A stretch of 64,000 nt of DNA from Falsochrobactrum ovis (lineage in GTDB: Bacteria; Pseudomonadota; Alphaproteobacteria; Rhizobiales; Rhizobiaceae): positions 248,001-312,000 of the forward strand of contig NZ_QLMK01000001.1 of assembly GCF_003259955.1 (NCBI RefSeq), given 5' to 3'. The notes under the pieces are model-generated. The model was given only the letters and a program-made list of their open reading frames with translations, had not been told where the DNA came from and did not search any database. Each line of letters begins with the position of its first letter. The stretch's first letter is position 1. A program made the translations under genes and the position numbers. Positions 27,360 to 35,670 of this stretch are shown in pieces.

Positions 27360-29231
27360 CTATGGCCTACCAATAGTTTCTGCCTTTTCTTTATCAAGCC
27401 ACCATAGCGTTTCCACCGGGAAACCATAATCGGGTTTTGGTTCCTTAAAGCCGAAACGATCCCAATAAGCGACACGGTGATTCGCAACAGTCCAATTTGG
27501 AATCCACTCGCGCCTTATACGCAAGTAGCGATCCAAAACACGTATCGTTGCCACAAGCTCATCCCGGGTCGTCACTGTACCAACATCTTCAATCAGAGCG
27601 TCAATAATAGGATCAGACGTGCCGGGCAGATTATAGCTTCCCGGCATATTAGCGGCTTTTGAACCAAACATGCCTGCGAGCGAATCTTTAGTGGGTGTGG
27701 CACCAAACTGCATGGCCATGCCCACCATATCGAAATCAAAATCCTCAACCCGGGACTGATACTGGCTTGCATCCACCAAGCGCAGGCTTGCATCAATCCC
27801 TATAGCACGCAACCTCTGAACAAATGGATTGTAGATACGCGAAAAACTTTCGGAATTGCTCAGAATTTCAAGCGAAAGCTTTTGCCCGGTCTCGTCGTGA
27901 AAATTCCCTTTCTCGCGAATAAATCCGCTTTCTTTCAGTAGCTGAATTGCACGGGAAAATTGTTTCCGATCTCTGCCTGATCCGTCAGACACCGCCATTA
28001 TGGGCGCAGGTCCATAAATTTCGGGTGGTAACCGGTCTTTATAGCGTTCTAGAATCTTGTGTTCTTGCGCTGTGGGCAGGTCGACAGCTTGGAAATCTGA
28101 TCCATTAAAGCAGGATTGTGAGCGCTCATAAGCGCCATAGAATAGATTTTTGTTCGTCCATTCAAAATCAAAACAAAGACCTATGGCTTCACGCACCCGT
28201 GGATCGCGAAAATGTTCACGCCGCTGATTAAGCGCCCATGCCTGCATAAGTGGCCGTTTTTCACGCGCGAATGTACGTTTAATAACTTTATTTTGCTTGA
28301 TAGCAGGGAATTCATATCCCGTGGCCCAGTTTTTCGCGACATATTCCGCACGAAAATCAATGGCTCCCTTTTTGAAAGCTTCAAATTCCGGCTGCCTATC
28401 GCGATAAAACTCTATGCGGATACGATCAAAATTATTCTGTCCGCGATTAATTGGAAGATCTTTAGCCCAATAATCGTCAACCCGATCATATTCAATAAAT
28501 TGACCGAGAACGAAATTGCCAACCCGATAAGCGCCCGAGCCCAAAATAGGCTCAGTGGCGGTGCTCTCAAAATTCTTGTCATCAAAGTAATTTTCCGAAA
28601 GAATCGGCAATGTCACCGCGTCGAATACCGCCTTTGGCTGACCTTCAGAAAAGCGCATGCGAACGTCGCCCTCGTCCTCCTCAATCAATTCCAGTGCCGA
28701 TAGGCTCTGGCGAATATGCGGGTGGCCTTTTTTTTGAAAAATGCGATAGGTAAACACAATATCGCTGGCCTGCACCGGGGACCCATCGTGAAACCGTGCG
28801 GCTTTGCGGAGTTTAAACAGAAACGTCTGACGATCAGGCGAGATTGTTACGCTTTCCGCAATCAGCCCATAAAGCGAATCGGGTTCGTCAAACGCAGCTG
28901 CCATTAACGCATCAAAGGTCAGCTCCAGCCTCGGCGGAGAATCCCCTTTAAAACTAAAGCTGTTAAGCGTGTTGAAAGTGTTGGTGTTCTGGTTCCAAAG
29001 CCAACTCGATGGCGCAAAACGAAACACTCCGCCCCTTGGCGCATCAGGATTTACATAATCAAAATACCCGAAATCCTTTGGGTATTTCAGGTTGCCAAAG
29101 GCAGATATACCATGCAGCGCTGTGTCACTAGCTAATTGAGCGAAGGCTCTGCCCGGCAATGAGCCAGCAACAACGGCACAGGCAGCGCCGCCAAGAAAAT
29201 GGCGACGATTCAACCCCAAATATTTCATCAA
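27360..29231 (-). CDS. yejA2: Peptide ABC transporter substrate-binding protein, second copy (Tat-exported)
   Basis: A 623-residue family-5 extracellular solute-binding protein. The N-terminus LNRRHFLGGAACAVVAGSLPGRAFA carries a twin-arginine (RRxFL) signal, so export of the folded protein by Tat is predicted. The mature part has the YejA-type YPKDFGYFDYVNPDAPRGG start and the SBP5 block DALMAAAFDEPDSLYGLIAES. It follows the paralogous gene by nine bases and precedes yejB. Tandem yejA genes ahead of yejBEF are known in Brucella. The two likely differ in ligand range; that is inference. Confidence 0.9.
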   Translation of the reverse strand: MMKYLGLNRRHFLGGAACAVVAGSLPGRAFAQLASDTALHGISAFGNLKYPKDFGYFDYVNPDAPRGGVFRFAPSSWLWNQNTNTFNTLNSFSFKGDSPPRLELTFDALMAAAFDEPDSLYGLIAESVTISPDRQTFLFKLRKAARFHDGSPVQASDIVFTYRIFQKKGHPHIRQSLSALELIEEDEGDVRMRFSEGQPKAVFDAVTLPILSENYFDDKNFESTATEPILGSGAYRVGNFVLGQFIEYDRVDDYWAKDLPINRGQNNFDRIRIEFYRDRQPEFEAFKKGAIDFRAEYVAKNWATGYEFPAIKQNKVIKRTFAREKRPLMQAWALNQRREHFRDPRVREAIGLCFDFEWTNKNLFYGAYERSQSCFNGSDFQAVDLPTAQEHKILERYKDRLPPEIYGPAPIMAVSDGSGRDRKQFSRAIQLLKESGFIREKGNFHDETGQKLSLEILSNSESFSRIYNPFVQRLRAIGIDASLRLVDASQYQSRVEDFDFDMVGMAMQFGATPTKDSLAGMFGSKAANMPGSYNLPGTSDPIIDALIEDVGTVTTRDELVATIRVLDRYLRIRREWIPNWTVANHRVAYWDRFGFKEPKPDYGFPVETLWWLDKEKAETIGRP

Positions 29232-29240
29232 TACCGCCCC

Positions 29241-31124
29241 CTAATCGCCCCGTGCCTTAAGATTAGCTTCCTTAGCCGGATCGACCCACCAGGAAAATGG
29301 ATCAATACCACTATAGTCTGGCTGATTTTCAGGCATGCCGAATTTGTTCCAATAAGCGACATTAATATGGTCGGAATACCACTGCGGAATGACGTAGTAA
29401 TTCCATAAAAGAGCCCGGTCGAGAGCATGGGTGGCGGCAACCAACTCCTCTCTGTCTTTCGCATAGATGACGCGATCAATGAGCTTGTCTATTGCCGGGT
29501 TTTTAATGCCTGAATAATTGCGGCTGCCTTTAAAATCTGCCGCGGCAGATCCCCACATTTGCCGCTGCTCATTGCCCGGAGAGCTGCTCTGAGCAATTAC
29601 ACTGGTAATAATATCATAGTCAAAATCATTCACTCTTGCCTGATATTGCGCGGCATCCACGATGCGAACTCTGGCATCAATCCCAATTCGACGTAAATTC
29701 TGCACGAATGGATTGAATATTCTTTCGTCTGTTGGGTCACGCCCTAAAAACTCGATGGTAAACTGCTTGCCATTGGCATCGACCAGCTTATTGCCTTGCA
29801 GTGTCCAGCCAGCCTCTTCGAAAAGTTTCAGCGCTGTCCGCAGGTGTTCGCGGGTTGCCTGAGGTGAATCATAGACTGGCAGCTTGAATTCTTCCGTTAA
29901 CGCTTCCGGGGGAAGCGCATCTTTGACGGTTTCCAAAATTTCCTGTTCCGCAGGGCTTGGCGCGCCATCGAGCTGTAATTCATTTCCTGAAAAATAGCTT
30001 TCAATACGATTATACTGATTGAAGAACATCAGCCGATTCATCGTTTCAAAATCGAAAGCATAGGTAAGCGCTTTGCGCACTCTAGGATCTTGAAACTTGT
30101 CGTGGCGCGTATTCATGAAATAACCCTGCATGCGACCGACAGCATGATAGGGAAATGATTTTTGAATAATGTCGCCACGCTCTACAGCGGGAAAATTATA
30201 CTGCTCAGCCCAGCGTTGGGCGCGGTTTTCCAGCCGGTAATCATACTGTCCGCCTTTTTTGAACGCTTCCCATGTAGCATCTTCATTGAAGAAATATTCA
30301 TACGCGATACGGTCAAAATTATTTCTGCCCACATGAACCGGAAGGTCTTTGCCCCAGTAATCATCAACTCTGGTCCAAATAATTGAACGACCGGGAGTGA
30401 CACGCTCAATTTTATACGCGCCTGAACCCAGCGGAATTTCCAGCGTCGGGCGAGTAATGTCGCGCTTTTTCCCTTGCGCATCAGTACCTTCCCACCAGTG
30501 TTTTGGCAGAACGGCAAGCTGGCCAAGAATCTGGGGCAGCTCGCGATTGCCTGTCTGAGAGAAGGTAAACTTCACCTCATTTTCCCCGGTCTTTTCCGCT
30601 TTTTCGACATCGCTATAATATTTATTATACGCGGGGGACTGCTTTTTGAGCACATCAAATGACCAGATCACGTCATCAACGGTGATCGGCTGTCCATCAT
30701 GCCAGCGTGCTTTCGGGTTGAGCTTAAATTTGACCCAGGAATAATCATCTGGATATTGCATTGCTTCAGCAATCAAAGGATATTGCGTTGATGCCTGATC
30801 CAATGCGTCAGACATCAGCGTATCGTAAAGAAAGCCGCCACCAAATTCAGACAATCCGGCTGCTGCAACGCCCTGAATTACATAGGGATTGAGACTATCA
30901 AAAGTGCCGACCGCCACTTGATTGAGGCTACCGCCTTTCGGCGCGTCAGGGTTTACATAGTCATAATGTTTGAAATTTGCCGGATATTTCGGCTCTCCAA
31001 TCAAACTCGAAGAATAGCGCCATTCCGGCGCTGACCCGTCGTTTGATACCTCATCCGCAAAGGCTCCAGAAGCCGCCCCCGCGAGCATAGCTGCTGCAAA
31101 TGCTCCCGCCCAAAAAGCTTTCAT
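29241..31124 (-). CDS. yejA1: Peptide ABC transporter substrate-binding protein, first copy (Sec-exported)
   Basis: A family-5 solute-binding protein paralogous to the next gene (YPANFKHYDYVNPDAPKGG versus YPKDFGYFDYVNPDAPRGG). ATG 31124, with AAGGAG seven bases upstream, gives 627 residues; the longer frame starts at a TTG that overlaps this ribosome site. The signal peptide is MKAFWAGAFAAAMLAGAASGAFA, an ordinary Sec type without twin arginines, unlike its neighbour. It is the first gene of the leftward yejA1-yejA2-yejB-yejE-yejF-ghrA operon. A terminator for the upstream cytochrome gene separates the two units. Confidence 0.9.
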   Translation of the reverse strand: MKAFWAGAFAAAMLAGAASGAFADEVSNDGSAPEWRYSSSLIGEPKYPANFKHYDYVNPDAPKGGSLNQVAVGTFDSLNPYVIQGVAAAGLSEFGGGFLYDTLMSDALDQASTQYPLIAEAMQYPDDYSWVKFKLNPKARWHDGQPITVDDVIWSFDVLKKQSPAYNKYYSDVEKAEKTGENEVKFTFSQTGNRELPQILGQLAVLPKHWWEGTDAQGKKRDITRPTLEIPLGSGAYKIERVTPGRSIIWTRVDDYWGKDLPVHVGRNNFDRIAYEYFFNEDATWEAFKKGGQYDYRLENRAQRWAEQYNFPAVERGDIIQKSFPYHAVGRMQGYFMNTRHDKFQDPRVRKALTYAFDFETMNRLMFFNQYNRIESYFSGNELQLDGAPSPAEQEILETVKDALPPEALTEEFKLPVYDSPQATREHLRTALKLFEEAGWTLQGNKLVDANGKQFTIEFLGRDPTDERIFNPFVQNLRRIGIDARVRIVDAAQYQARVNDFDYDIITSVIAQSSSPGNEQRQMWGSAAADFKGSRNYSGIKNPAIDKLIDRVIYAKDREELVAATHALDRALLWNYYVIPQWYSDHINVAYWNKFGMPENQPDYSGIDPFSWWVDPAKEANLKARGD

Positions 31125-31214
31125 CCAGCATCTCCTTGCTGCCAACTATATTAGGTTGCAGTTTTAGGGGTTTTTGCGGAGGAAGAAAGGCACAGGACCG
31201 AAAAAAATAGCACC

Positions 31215-31244
31215 AACAAAAAAGCCGGACTATAGCCCGGCTTT
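31215..31244 (-). terminator. Terminator of the cytochrome c gene
   Basis: On the minus strand AAAGCCGG-GCTATAGT-CCGGCTTT is followed by TTTGTTGG. It lies about 20 bases after the cytochrome gene stop and upstream of yejA1. Confidence 0.88.
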
Positions 31245-31264
31245 CTTTAAGCATATTTGCTGTA

Positions 31265-32068
31265 TTAATTTGCAGGTACTGCATCCTGAGTTTCAGGGTC
31301 AGAAGCAGGGTTCTGTTCTTGCTCACCTTGGCCGGTAGGCTTGGTCTCTTCCGGCTGCTGAGCATCATCGCTAGGTGCAGTTTCCTGTGCTGAGCCATCT
31401 GCAGGAGCGGCTTCAGGCGCAGACTGATCTTCTTCAGTTTGAGCAGGCTTCGCGTCCTGGGCAGGCGCAGCTTCACCTTCTGTTGCCGGTGCAGCTTCGT
31501 CGCCGGATGCGGGCGCAGCTTCTGCTTCAGGCAATGGAGCCGGATCGTCTGAGAGGGTACGCAGATAAGCGATCAGGTCAGCACGTTCATTGTCCTTTTT
31601 GTCGCCGGCAAAGCCCATAATCGTGCCTTTAATATAGCCACGAGGCGAGAACAGGAACTTGTTGAGATGTTCATAATCCCACTTATTACCCTCTGCTGCG
31701 AATTCTTTCATTGCCGCAGAATAATTGAAGCCCTCAATAGAAGCTGCAGGGCGATTTACAATATCCCACAGATTCGGACCGACTTTATTGGGCCCACCTT
31801 TTTCTGCGGTGTGACAAGCCGCACAGCGTTTGTAAACATTTTCCCCGCGCGCTGGATCAGCGGATTGCATCAAAACTGCGATCGACACTTCTTCCTTAGC
31901 CGGAGCATTAGCGCCACCGCCAGAAGCATCCGACGCTTCGATCAGGTAGCCGGGCTTTTCAGGTGCGGGCGCACTAAACAGGGCATCCGAAAGAATACCT
32001 GTAGTCATGACAACGAAAACCGTCGCCAGAAAAGCCATTACAAATTTATTAGTCCGGGTTGAATTCAT
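31265..32068 (-). CDS. Membrane-anchored c-type cytochrome with a long acidic tail
   Basis: The 267-residue protein has an uncleaved-looking N-terminal membrane segment (FVMAFLATVFVVMTTGIL), a short spacer and one class I cytochrome c domain: haem site CAACH at residues 82-86 and a likely axial Met at 151 (KGTIMGFAG). This fits CycM/cytochrome c552, which carries electrons from the bc1 complex to cytochrome c oxidase in alphaproteobacteria. From about residue 173 to the end it has a roughly 95-residue tail made almost only of Ala, Pro, Glu, Asp and Gln, longer than the cytochrome domain needs. The ribosome site is weak. Divergent from kdsB. Confidence 0.9.
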   Translation of the reverse strand: MNSTRTNKFVMAFLATVFVVMTTGILSDALFSAPAPEKPGYLIEASDASGGGANAPAKEEVSIAVLMQSADPARGENVYKRCAACHTAEKGGPNKVGPNLWDIVNRPAASIEGFNYSAAMKEFAAEGNKWDYEHLNKFLFSPRGYIKGTIMGFAGDKKDNERADLIAYLRTLSDDPAPLPEAEAAPASGDEAAPATEGEAAPAQDAKPAQTEEDQSAPEAAPADGSAQETAPSDDAQQPEETKPTGQGEQEQNPASDPETQDAVPAN

Positions 32069-32306
32069 CGCCGGTCAGCGCTCCCTCTACCACAACGCCC
32101 TGCAAAGCCGGTATGCAACCTCTAATTAAGTTGACAACTCGCCCCGGCATTGGGCGGAAACTAGGTCTTTTACGGGGGAGATGCAACATATAAGACTTTC
32201 CAACCCCGTGACTTTTTGACACTTTCGCTGCAATTAACGTGGAGTAAAAGAGCTTTCCACGCTATCGCGACCAAATGCAACACCTCAAACATCTGAGGAA
32301 TGGACA

Positions 32307-33041
32307 ATGAAGACCCTGACACTGATACCTGCACGGCTTGGTTCGACACGCCTTCCCAATAAGCCGCTCGCAGATATTTGCGGCAAACCGATGATTGTCC
32401 ATGTAGCAGACAGAGCCGCAGCGGCCGCGCTGGGCCAGACTGTGGTGGCGACAGATAGCGACGAAATCTATGCAACCGTGCGAGCGCATGGGCATGAAGC
32501 GGTGATGACACGATCTGATCACGAATCAGGATCCGATCGAATTTACGAAGCGCTTGAAAAGCTTGATCCCACGGCTTCCGTTGATTTCATCATCAATGTG
32601 CAAGGTGATTTGCCAACAATCGATCCGCAAACAATTCGCCGCTCCATACTGCCTCTTGTTGAAGGCCCGGCTGATATTGCAACACTTGGCGTCGAGATCA
32701 CGCAGGAAGAAGAAAAAACCAACCCTAATGTTGTGAAGATCGTCGGATCGCCATTACAAGCCGATAGATTGAGGGCCCTTTATTTTACACGCGCCACCGC
32801 TCCCTATGGCGACGGTCCACTTTATCATCACATCGGCCTTTATGCCTATCGTCGCCCAGCGCTTGAACGTTTTGTAAAAATTGGCTCCTCTCCATTGGAA
32901 AGACGGGAAAAGCTGGAGCAGCTCCGCGCACTTGAGGACGGTATGCGAATCGACGTGGAGATCGTGAAGACGGTCCCTTTAGGGGTTGATACTCAGGCCG
33001 ATCTTGATCGCGCTCGCATTCTTATTGAAAAAGGTCTTTAA
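32307..33041 (+). CDS. kdsB: 3-deoxy-manno-octulosonate cytidylyltransferase (CMP-KDO synthetase)
   Basis: KdsB activates KDO with CTP for lipopolysaccharide inner-core synthesis. The 244-residue protein begins [21 protein letters not shown], the nucleotidyltransferase loop. It has HVADRAAAA, the [11 protein letters not shown] metal/substrate motif and the C-terminal [20 protein letters not shown] block. GAGGAATGG precedes the ATG. pheA follows after 40 bases on the same strand, so the two may be cotranscribed. Confidence 0.95.
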   Translation: MKTLTLIPARLGSTRLPNKPLADICGKPMIVHVADRAAAAALGQTVVATDSDEIYATVRAHGHEAVMTRSDHESGSDRIYEALEKLDPTASVDFIINVQGDLPTIDPQTIRRSILPLVEGPADIATLGVEITQEEEKTNPNVVKIVGSPLQADRLRALYFTRATAPYGDGPLYHHIGLYAYRRPALERFVKIGSSPLERREKLEQLRALEDGMRIDVEIVKTVPLGVDTQADLDRARILIEKGL

Positions 33042-33081
33042 ATATCTCGCTTTGGCCGGGTAACGAAGAAAGTAGGGCAAA

Positions 33082-33945
33082 ATGAAAACCAACAAAATAT
33101 CCTTTCAGGGTGAAGCTGGCGCCAATTCTGACACGGCTTGCCGCGACATGTTCCCTGACATGGAGCCTTTGCCCTGTCCCACATTTGAAGACGCGTTCAA
33201 TGCGGTCGAAAGCGGGGCTGCCGATCTTGCCATGATTCCGATTGAGAACACCTTGGCAGGACGCGTGGCCGATATTCACTATTTGCTGCCCCTGGCGGAT
33301 ATGCATATTGTCGGTGAATATTTTCTGCCCATTCATTTTCAGTTGATGGTGCTCCCGGGCGTAAAGCGCGAGGAAATCAAAACGGTTCATAGCCATATTC
33401 ATGCTCTCGGGCAGTGCCGTAAGGTTATTCGTGAAAATGGTTGGAAGCCGGTAATCGCCGGTGATACCGCTGGTGCCGCACGCCTTGTCGCAGACCTGAA
33501 AGACCGCTCTATGGCGGCTTTGGCACCGCGCCTGGCTTCAAGCCTTTATGGCCTTGATATTCTTCAGGAAAATGTAGAAGACGCCGAAAATAATGTGACG
33601 CGTTTTGTGGTTCTTTCCAAAAATAAAAGCTGGGTCACTCGCTCAAAAGCTGATGAACGGATCATCACAACCTTTGTGTTCCGTGTCCGTAACGTTCCAG
33701 CAGCACTTTATAAAGCTATGGGCGGTTTTGCCACCAATGGCGTCAATATGACCAAGCTCGAAAGCTATCAGATTGGCGGTCGCTTTATCGCGACGCAGTT
33801 TTACGCTGATATTGAAGGCCATCCAGACGATCATAATGTGAAACTCGCGCTGGAAGAGCTGCAATTCTTCTCCAAAGAGGTGCGGATTTTAGGCGTCTAT
33901 CGTGGAAGTGATGTTCGCGGCACTCCGCTTTTGGCGGCTGAGTAA
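33082..33945 (+). CDS. pheA: Prephenate dehydratase
   Basis: Converts prephenate to phenylpyruvate in phenylalanine synthesis. The 287-residue protein has the bilobal dehydratase domain with FQGEAGANSDTAC, the IPIENTLAGRV motif and the catalytic Thr-Arg-Phe at 173-175 (NNVTRFVVLSK). A C-terminal ACT domain carries LESYQIGGRF, the counterpart of the ESRP motif used for phenylalanine feedback. There is no chorismate mutase domain, so it is the monofunctional type. Confidence 0.95.
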   Translation: MKTNKISFQGEAGANSDTACRDMFPDMEPLPCPTFEDAFNAVESGAADLAMIPIENTLAGRVADIHYLLPLADMHIVGEYFLPIHFQLMVLPGVKREEIKTVHSHIHALGQCRKVIRENGWKPVIAGDTAGAARLVADLKDRSMAALAPRLASSLYGLDILQENVEDAENNVTRFVVLSKNKSWVTRSKADERIITTFVFRVRNVPAALYKAMGGFATNGVNMTKLESYQIGGRFIATQFYADIEGHPDDHNVKLALEELQFFSKEVRILGVYRGSDVRGTPLLAAE

Positions 33946-33974
33946 TTTTCAGACTTGATGTAATGTCTCCGGGT

Positions 33975-34008
33975 AGGATCGGGGGGGCGAGCTGTTCAGC
34001 CCCCATCC
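33975..34008. terminator. G-rich hairpin between pheA and nudC
   Basis: GGAT-C-GGGGGGGC pairs with GCCCCCATCC across a short loop, between two convergent genes and overlapping the end of nudC. It has no good T run, so termination is plausible rather than clear. Confidence 0.45.
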
Positions 34009-34943
34009 TCTGCCCATGCTCTAATCAGATGGGTTGCGATGGCGCCGGGTGCCGGAGTGTGTAAGCCATGCGCATGAGTACCAGCAAGCATGGCGCGTAT
34101 TTCAGACTTTTCGAACCAGCGCCCGTCCTCAAGTTCGGCACGGTCAATGGTAAAATCGTCTGAAAGCACTTCTGCGTGACACCCTATCATAAGTGAATAG
34201 GGGAACGGCCAGGGCTGGCTTGCATAATATGCAACGCGACCAATCTTGAGCCCCATTTCTTCAAATGATTCGCGACGTACCGCCGCTTCAATTGTTTCGC
34301 CATGCTCAATAAAGCCAGCGAGACATGAATAAGAACCTGGCACAAAATGCGGGCTGCGCGCCAAGATACATCTGTCTCCGCGCACGGGAAGCATGATGGC
34401 TACCGGGTCAGTTCTAGGGAAATGATCAACAGTGCAATGCGTACAGACGCGGCTGATACCGCCCCCGCGCATTTCAGTCTTTCCGCCACAGCGTCCGCAA
34501 AAACGATGATTGCTGTGCCATGCACATAAAGAGGCCGCCTGTGCCAGCGCGCCAAGCGTATCAGAACCAACCAGCCCCTCCATATAGAGGCTGCGATAAT
34601 CTTGCGCCCGATAGGGATCAACCTGCTCGTCAGGATCGAATTCAGCCATCAGCGCGACGATTGCTTGCCCATCCTGAAGCCCCAGCAAAATCGGCTCTTC
34701 CAGATTGGGAGCAAATTTGCGTGCCTCATTGAGATTAAAAAACGCGCGCGGGGCTGTTTCATCACTATAATCTAAAATCAGCCGATTGCTTCCCAGCACC
34801 AAAATGCGTGTTTCTTGCAGCTTAAGCGCGGCTAACGCTGCATCATTCTGGCGATTTTCAGAAAACCGTTCAATGCGGTTACCAGCAAAGCCGACATAGC
34901 GGCTTGGCTCGATTTCCGGCAGGTCATAAAGACGCGATACCAT
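33996..34943 (-). CDS. nudC: NAD(+) diphosphatase (Nudix)
   Basis: NudC hydrolyses NAD(H) and removes NAD caps from RNA. The 315-residue protein has a four-Cys zinc ribbon (Cys149, 152, 167, 170 in FCGRCGG...VCTHC), a Nudix box from about residue 210 (GFIEHGETIEAAVRRESFEE) and the SQPWPFPYS motif that distinguishes NudC from other Nudix enzymes. AGGATTGCC precedes the ATG. The neighbouring HIT-protein gene lies 24 bases upstream on the same strand. Confidence 0.94.
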   Translation of the reverse strand: MVSRLYDLPEIEPSRYVGFAGNRIERFSENRQNDAALAALKLQETRILVLGSNRLILDYSDETAPRAFFNLNEARKFAPNLEEPILLGLQDGQAIVALMAEFDPDEQVDPYRAQDYRSLYMEGLVGSDTLGALAQAASLCAWHSNHRFCGRCGGKTEMRGGGISRVCTHCTVDHFPRTDPVAIMLPVRGDRCILARSPHFVPGSYSCLAGFIEHGETIEAAVRRESFEEMGLKIGRVAYYASQPWPFPYSLMIGCHAEVLSDDFTIDRAELEDGRWFEKSEIRAMLAGTHAHGLHTPAPGAIATHLIRAWAEDGG

Positions 34944-34967
34944 GGCAATCCTAATTTTTAAGTGGGA

Positions 34968-35378
34968 TTAAGATGAGAGCGCAGCACTGATTTTCTGAAT
35001 GAAATTTTCAGCTTCATCCTTAGAATATGGCTCGCCCTTTCCATAGCCCCAAACGGGGCCGGGCCAGCCTGCATCACCCTCATTGCGTGCGATCACGTGG
35101 AAATGCAGTTGACGTACAATATTGCCCAGCGCGCCCAAATTGACTTTGTCACAATCGGTCGTTTTTTTGAGCGCTTGCGAAACAATCGCTGTCTCAAAAG
35201 TGAGCATGGTCTGATCAAGCGGCGTCAAATCGTGCATCTCGACCAGATTAGCCCGCCGCGGCACGAGAATCAGCCACGGCCAGCGTTTATCATCCATAAG
35301 CCGCAATTCGCAAAGCCCCAGCTTTGCAACCAAAAATGTGTCGGCATTGAGCCGTTGATCGAGTACAAACTGTTCCAT
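34968..35378 (-). CDS. HIT-family protein with a Gln in place of the first motif His
   Basis: ATG 35378 gives 136 residues. The histidine-triad motif reads QLHFHVIAR, so the first His of H-x-H-x-H is Gln while the nucleophile region His-x-His is kept; the GPVWG element follows. HIT proteins hydrolyse nucleoside phosphoramidates or dinucleotide substrates. The open frame continues upstream to 35678, but that region is the SRP RNA on the other strand, so the long form is artefactual. There is no good Shine-Dalgarno before the ATG. Probably cotranscribed with nudC. Confidence 0.8.
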   Translation of the reverse strand: MEQFVLDQRLNADTFLVAKLGLCELRLMDDKRWPWLILVPRRANLVEMHDLTPLDQTMLTFETAIVSQALKKTTDCDKVNLGALGNIVRQLHFHVIARNEGDAGWPGPVWGYGKGEPYSKDEAENFIQKISAALSS

Positions 35379-35446
35379 GAAAATATTTCTATCAGTTTTT
35401 TTCGCGAGATGCTTGCTTTTTGCGCGATGATTGACGATATGCAGCG

Positions 35447-35545
35447 TGGGAGGTTGGTGGTGGACGAGCCACTCGCCAACCGGGTCAGGTCCGGAAGGAA
35501 GCAGCCCTAACGAGCTTCGGCACGGGTCACCGTGCCAGCCTCCCA
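35447..35545 (+). ncRNA. ffs: Signal recognition particle RNA (small, 4.5S type)
   Basis: The universal SRP domain IV core GGTCAGGTCCGGAAGGAAGC followed by AGCC is at about 35483-35505. The flanks pair end to end: TGGGAGGTTGG at the 5' side with CCAGCCTCCCA at the 3' side, giving a single hairpin of roughly 98 nucleotides. CCTTTTCC follows. It lies just upstream of dnaX on the same strand. The RNA binds Ffh for cotranslational membrane targeting. Confidence 0.95.
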
Positions 35546-35670
35546 CCTTTTCCTTGCATTTGCGGGTGTTGATAGGGTGCCTATCCGGTTGACGGCGCTC
35601 AAGGCCCGGTCCAGACTGGCCACCATCTTCACCAACAGGAAAAGCGATAAACAGGAACGGAGAGGTCGCA

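Noticed and set aside
29232-29480. Frameshifted gene between the two yejA genes
   Set aside because: Both yejA frames are complete and only nine bases apart; ORFs in other frames are shadows.
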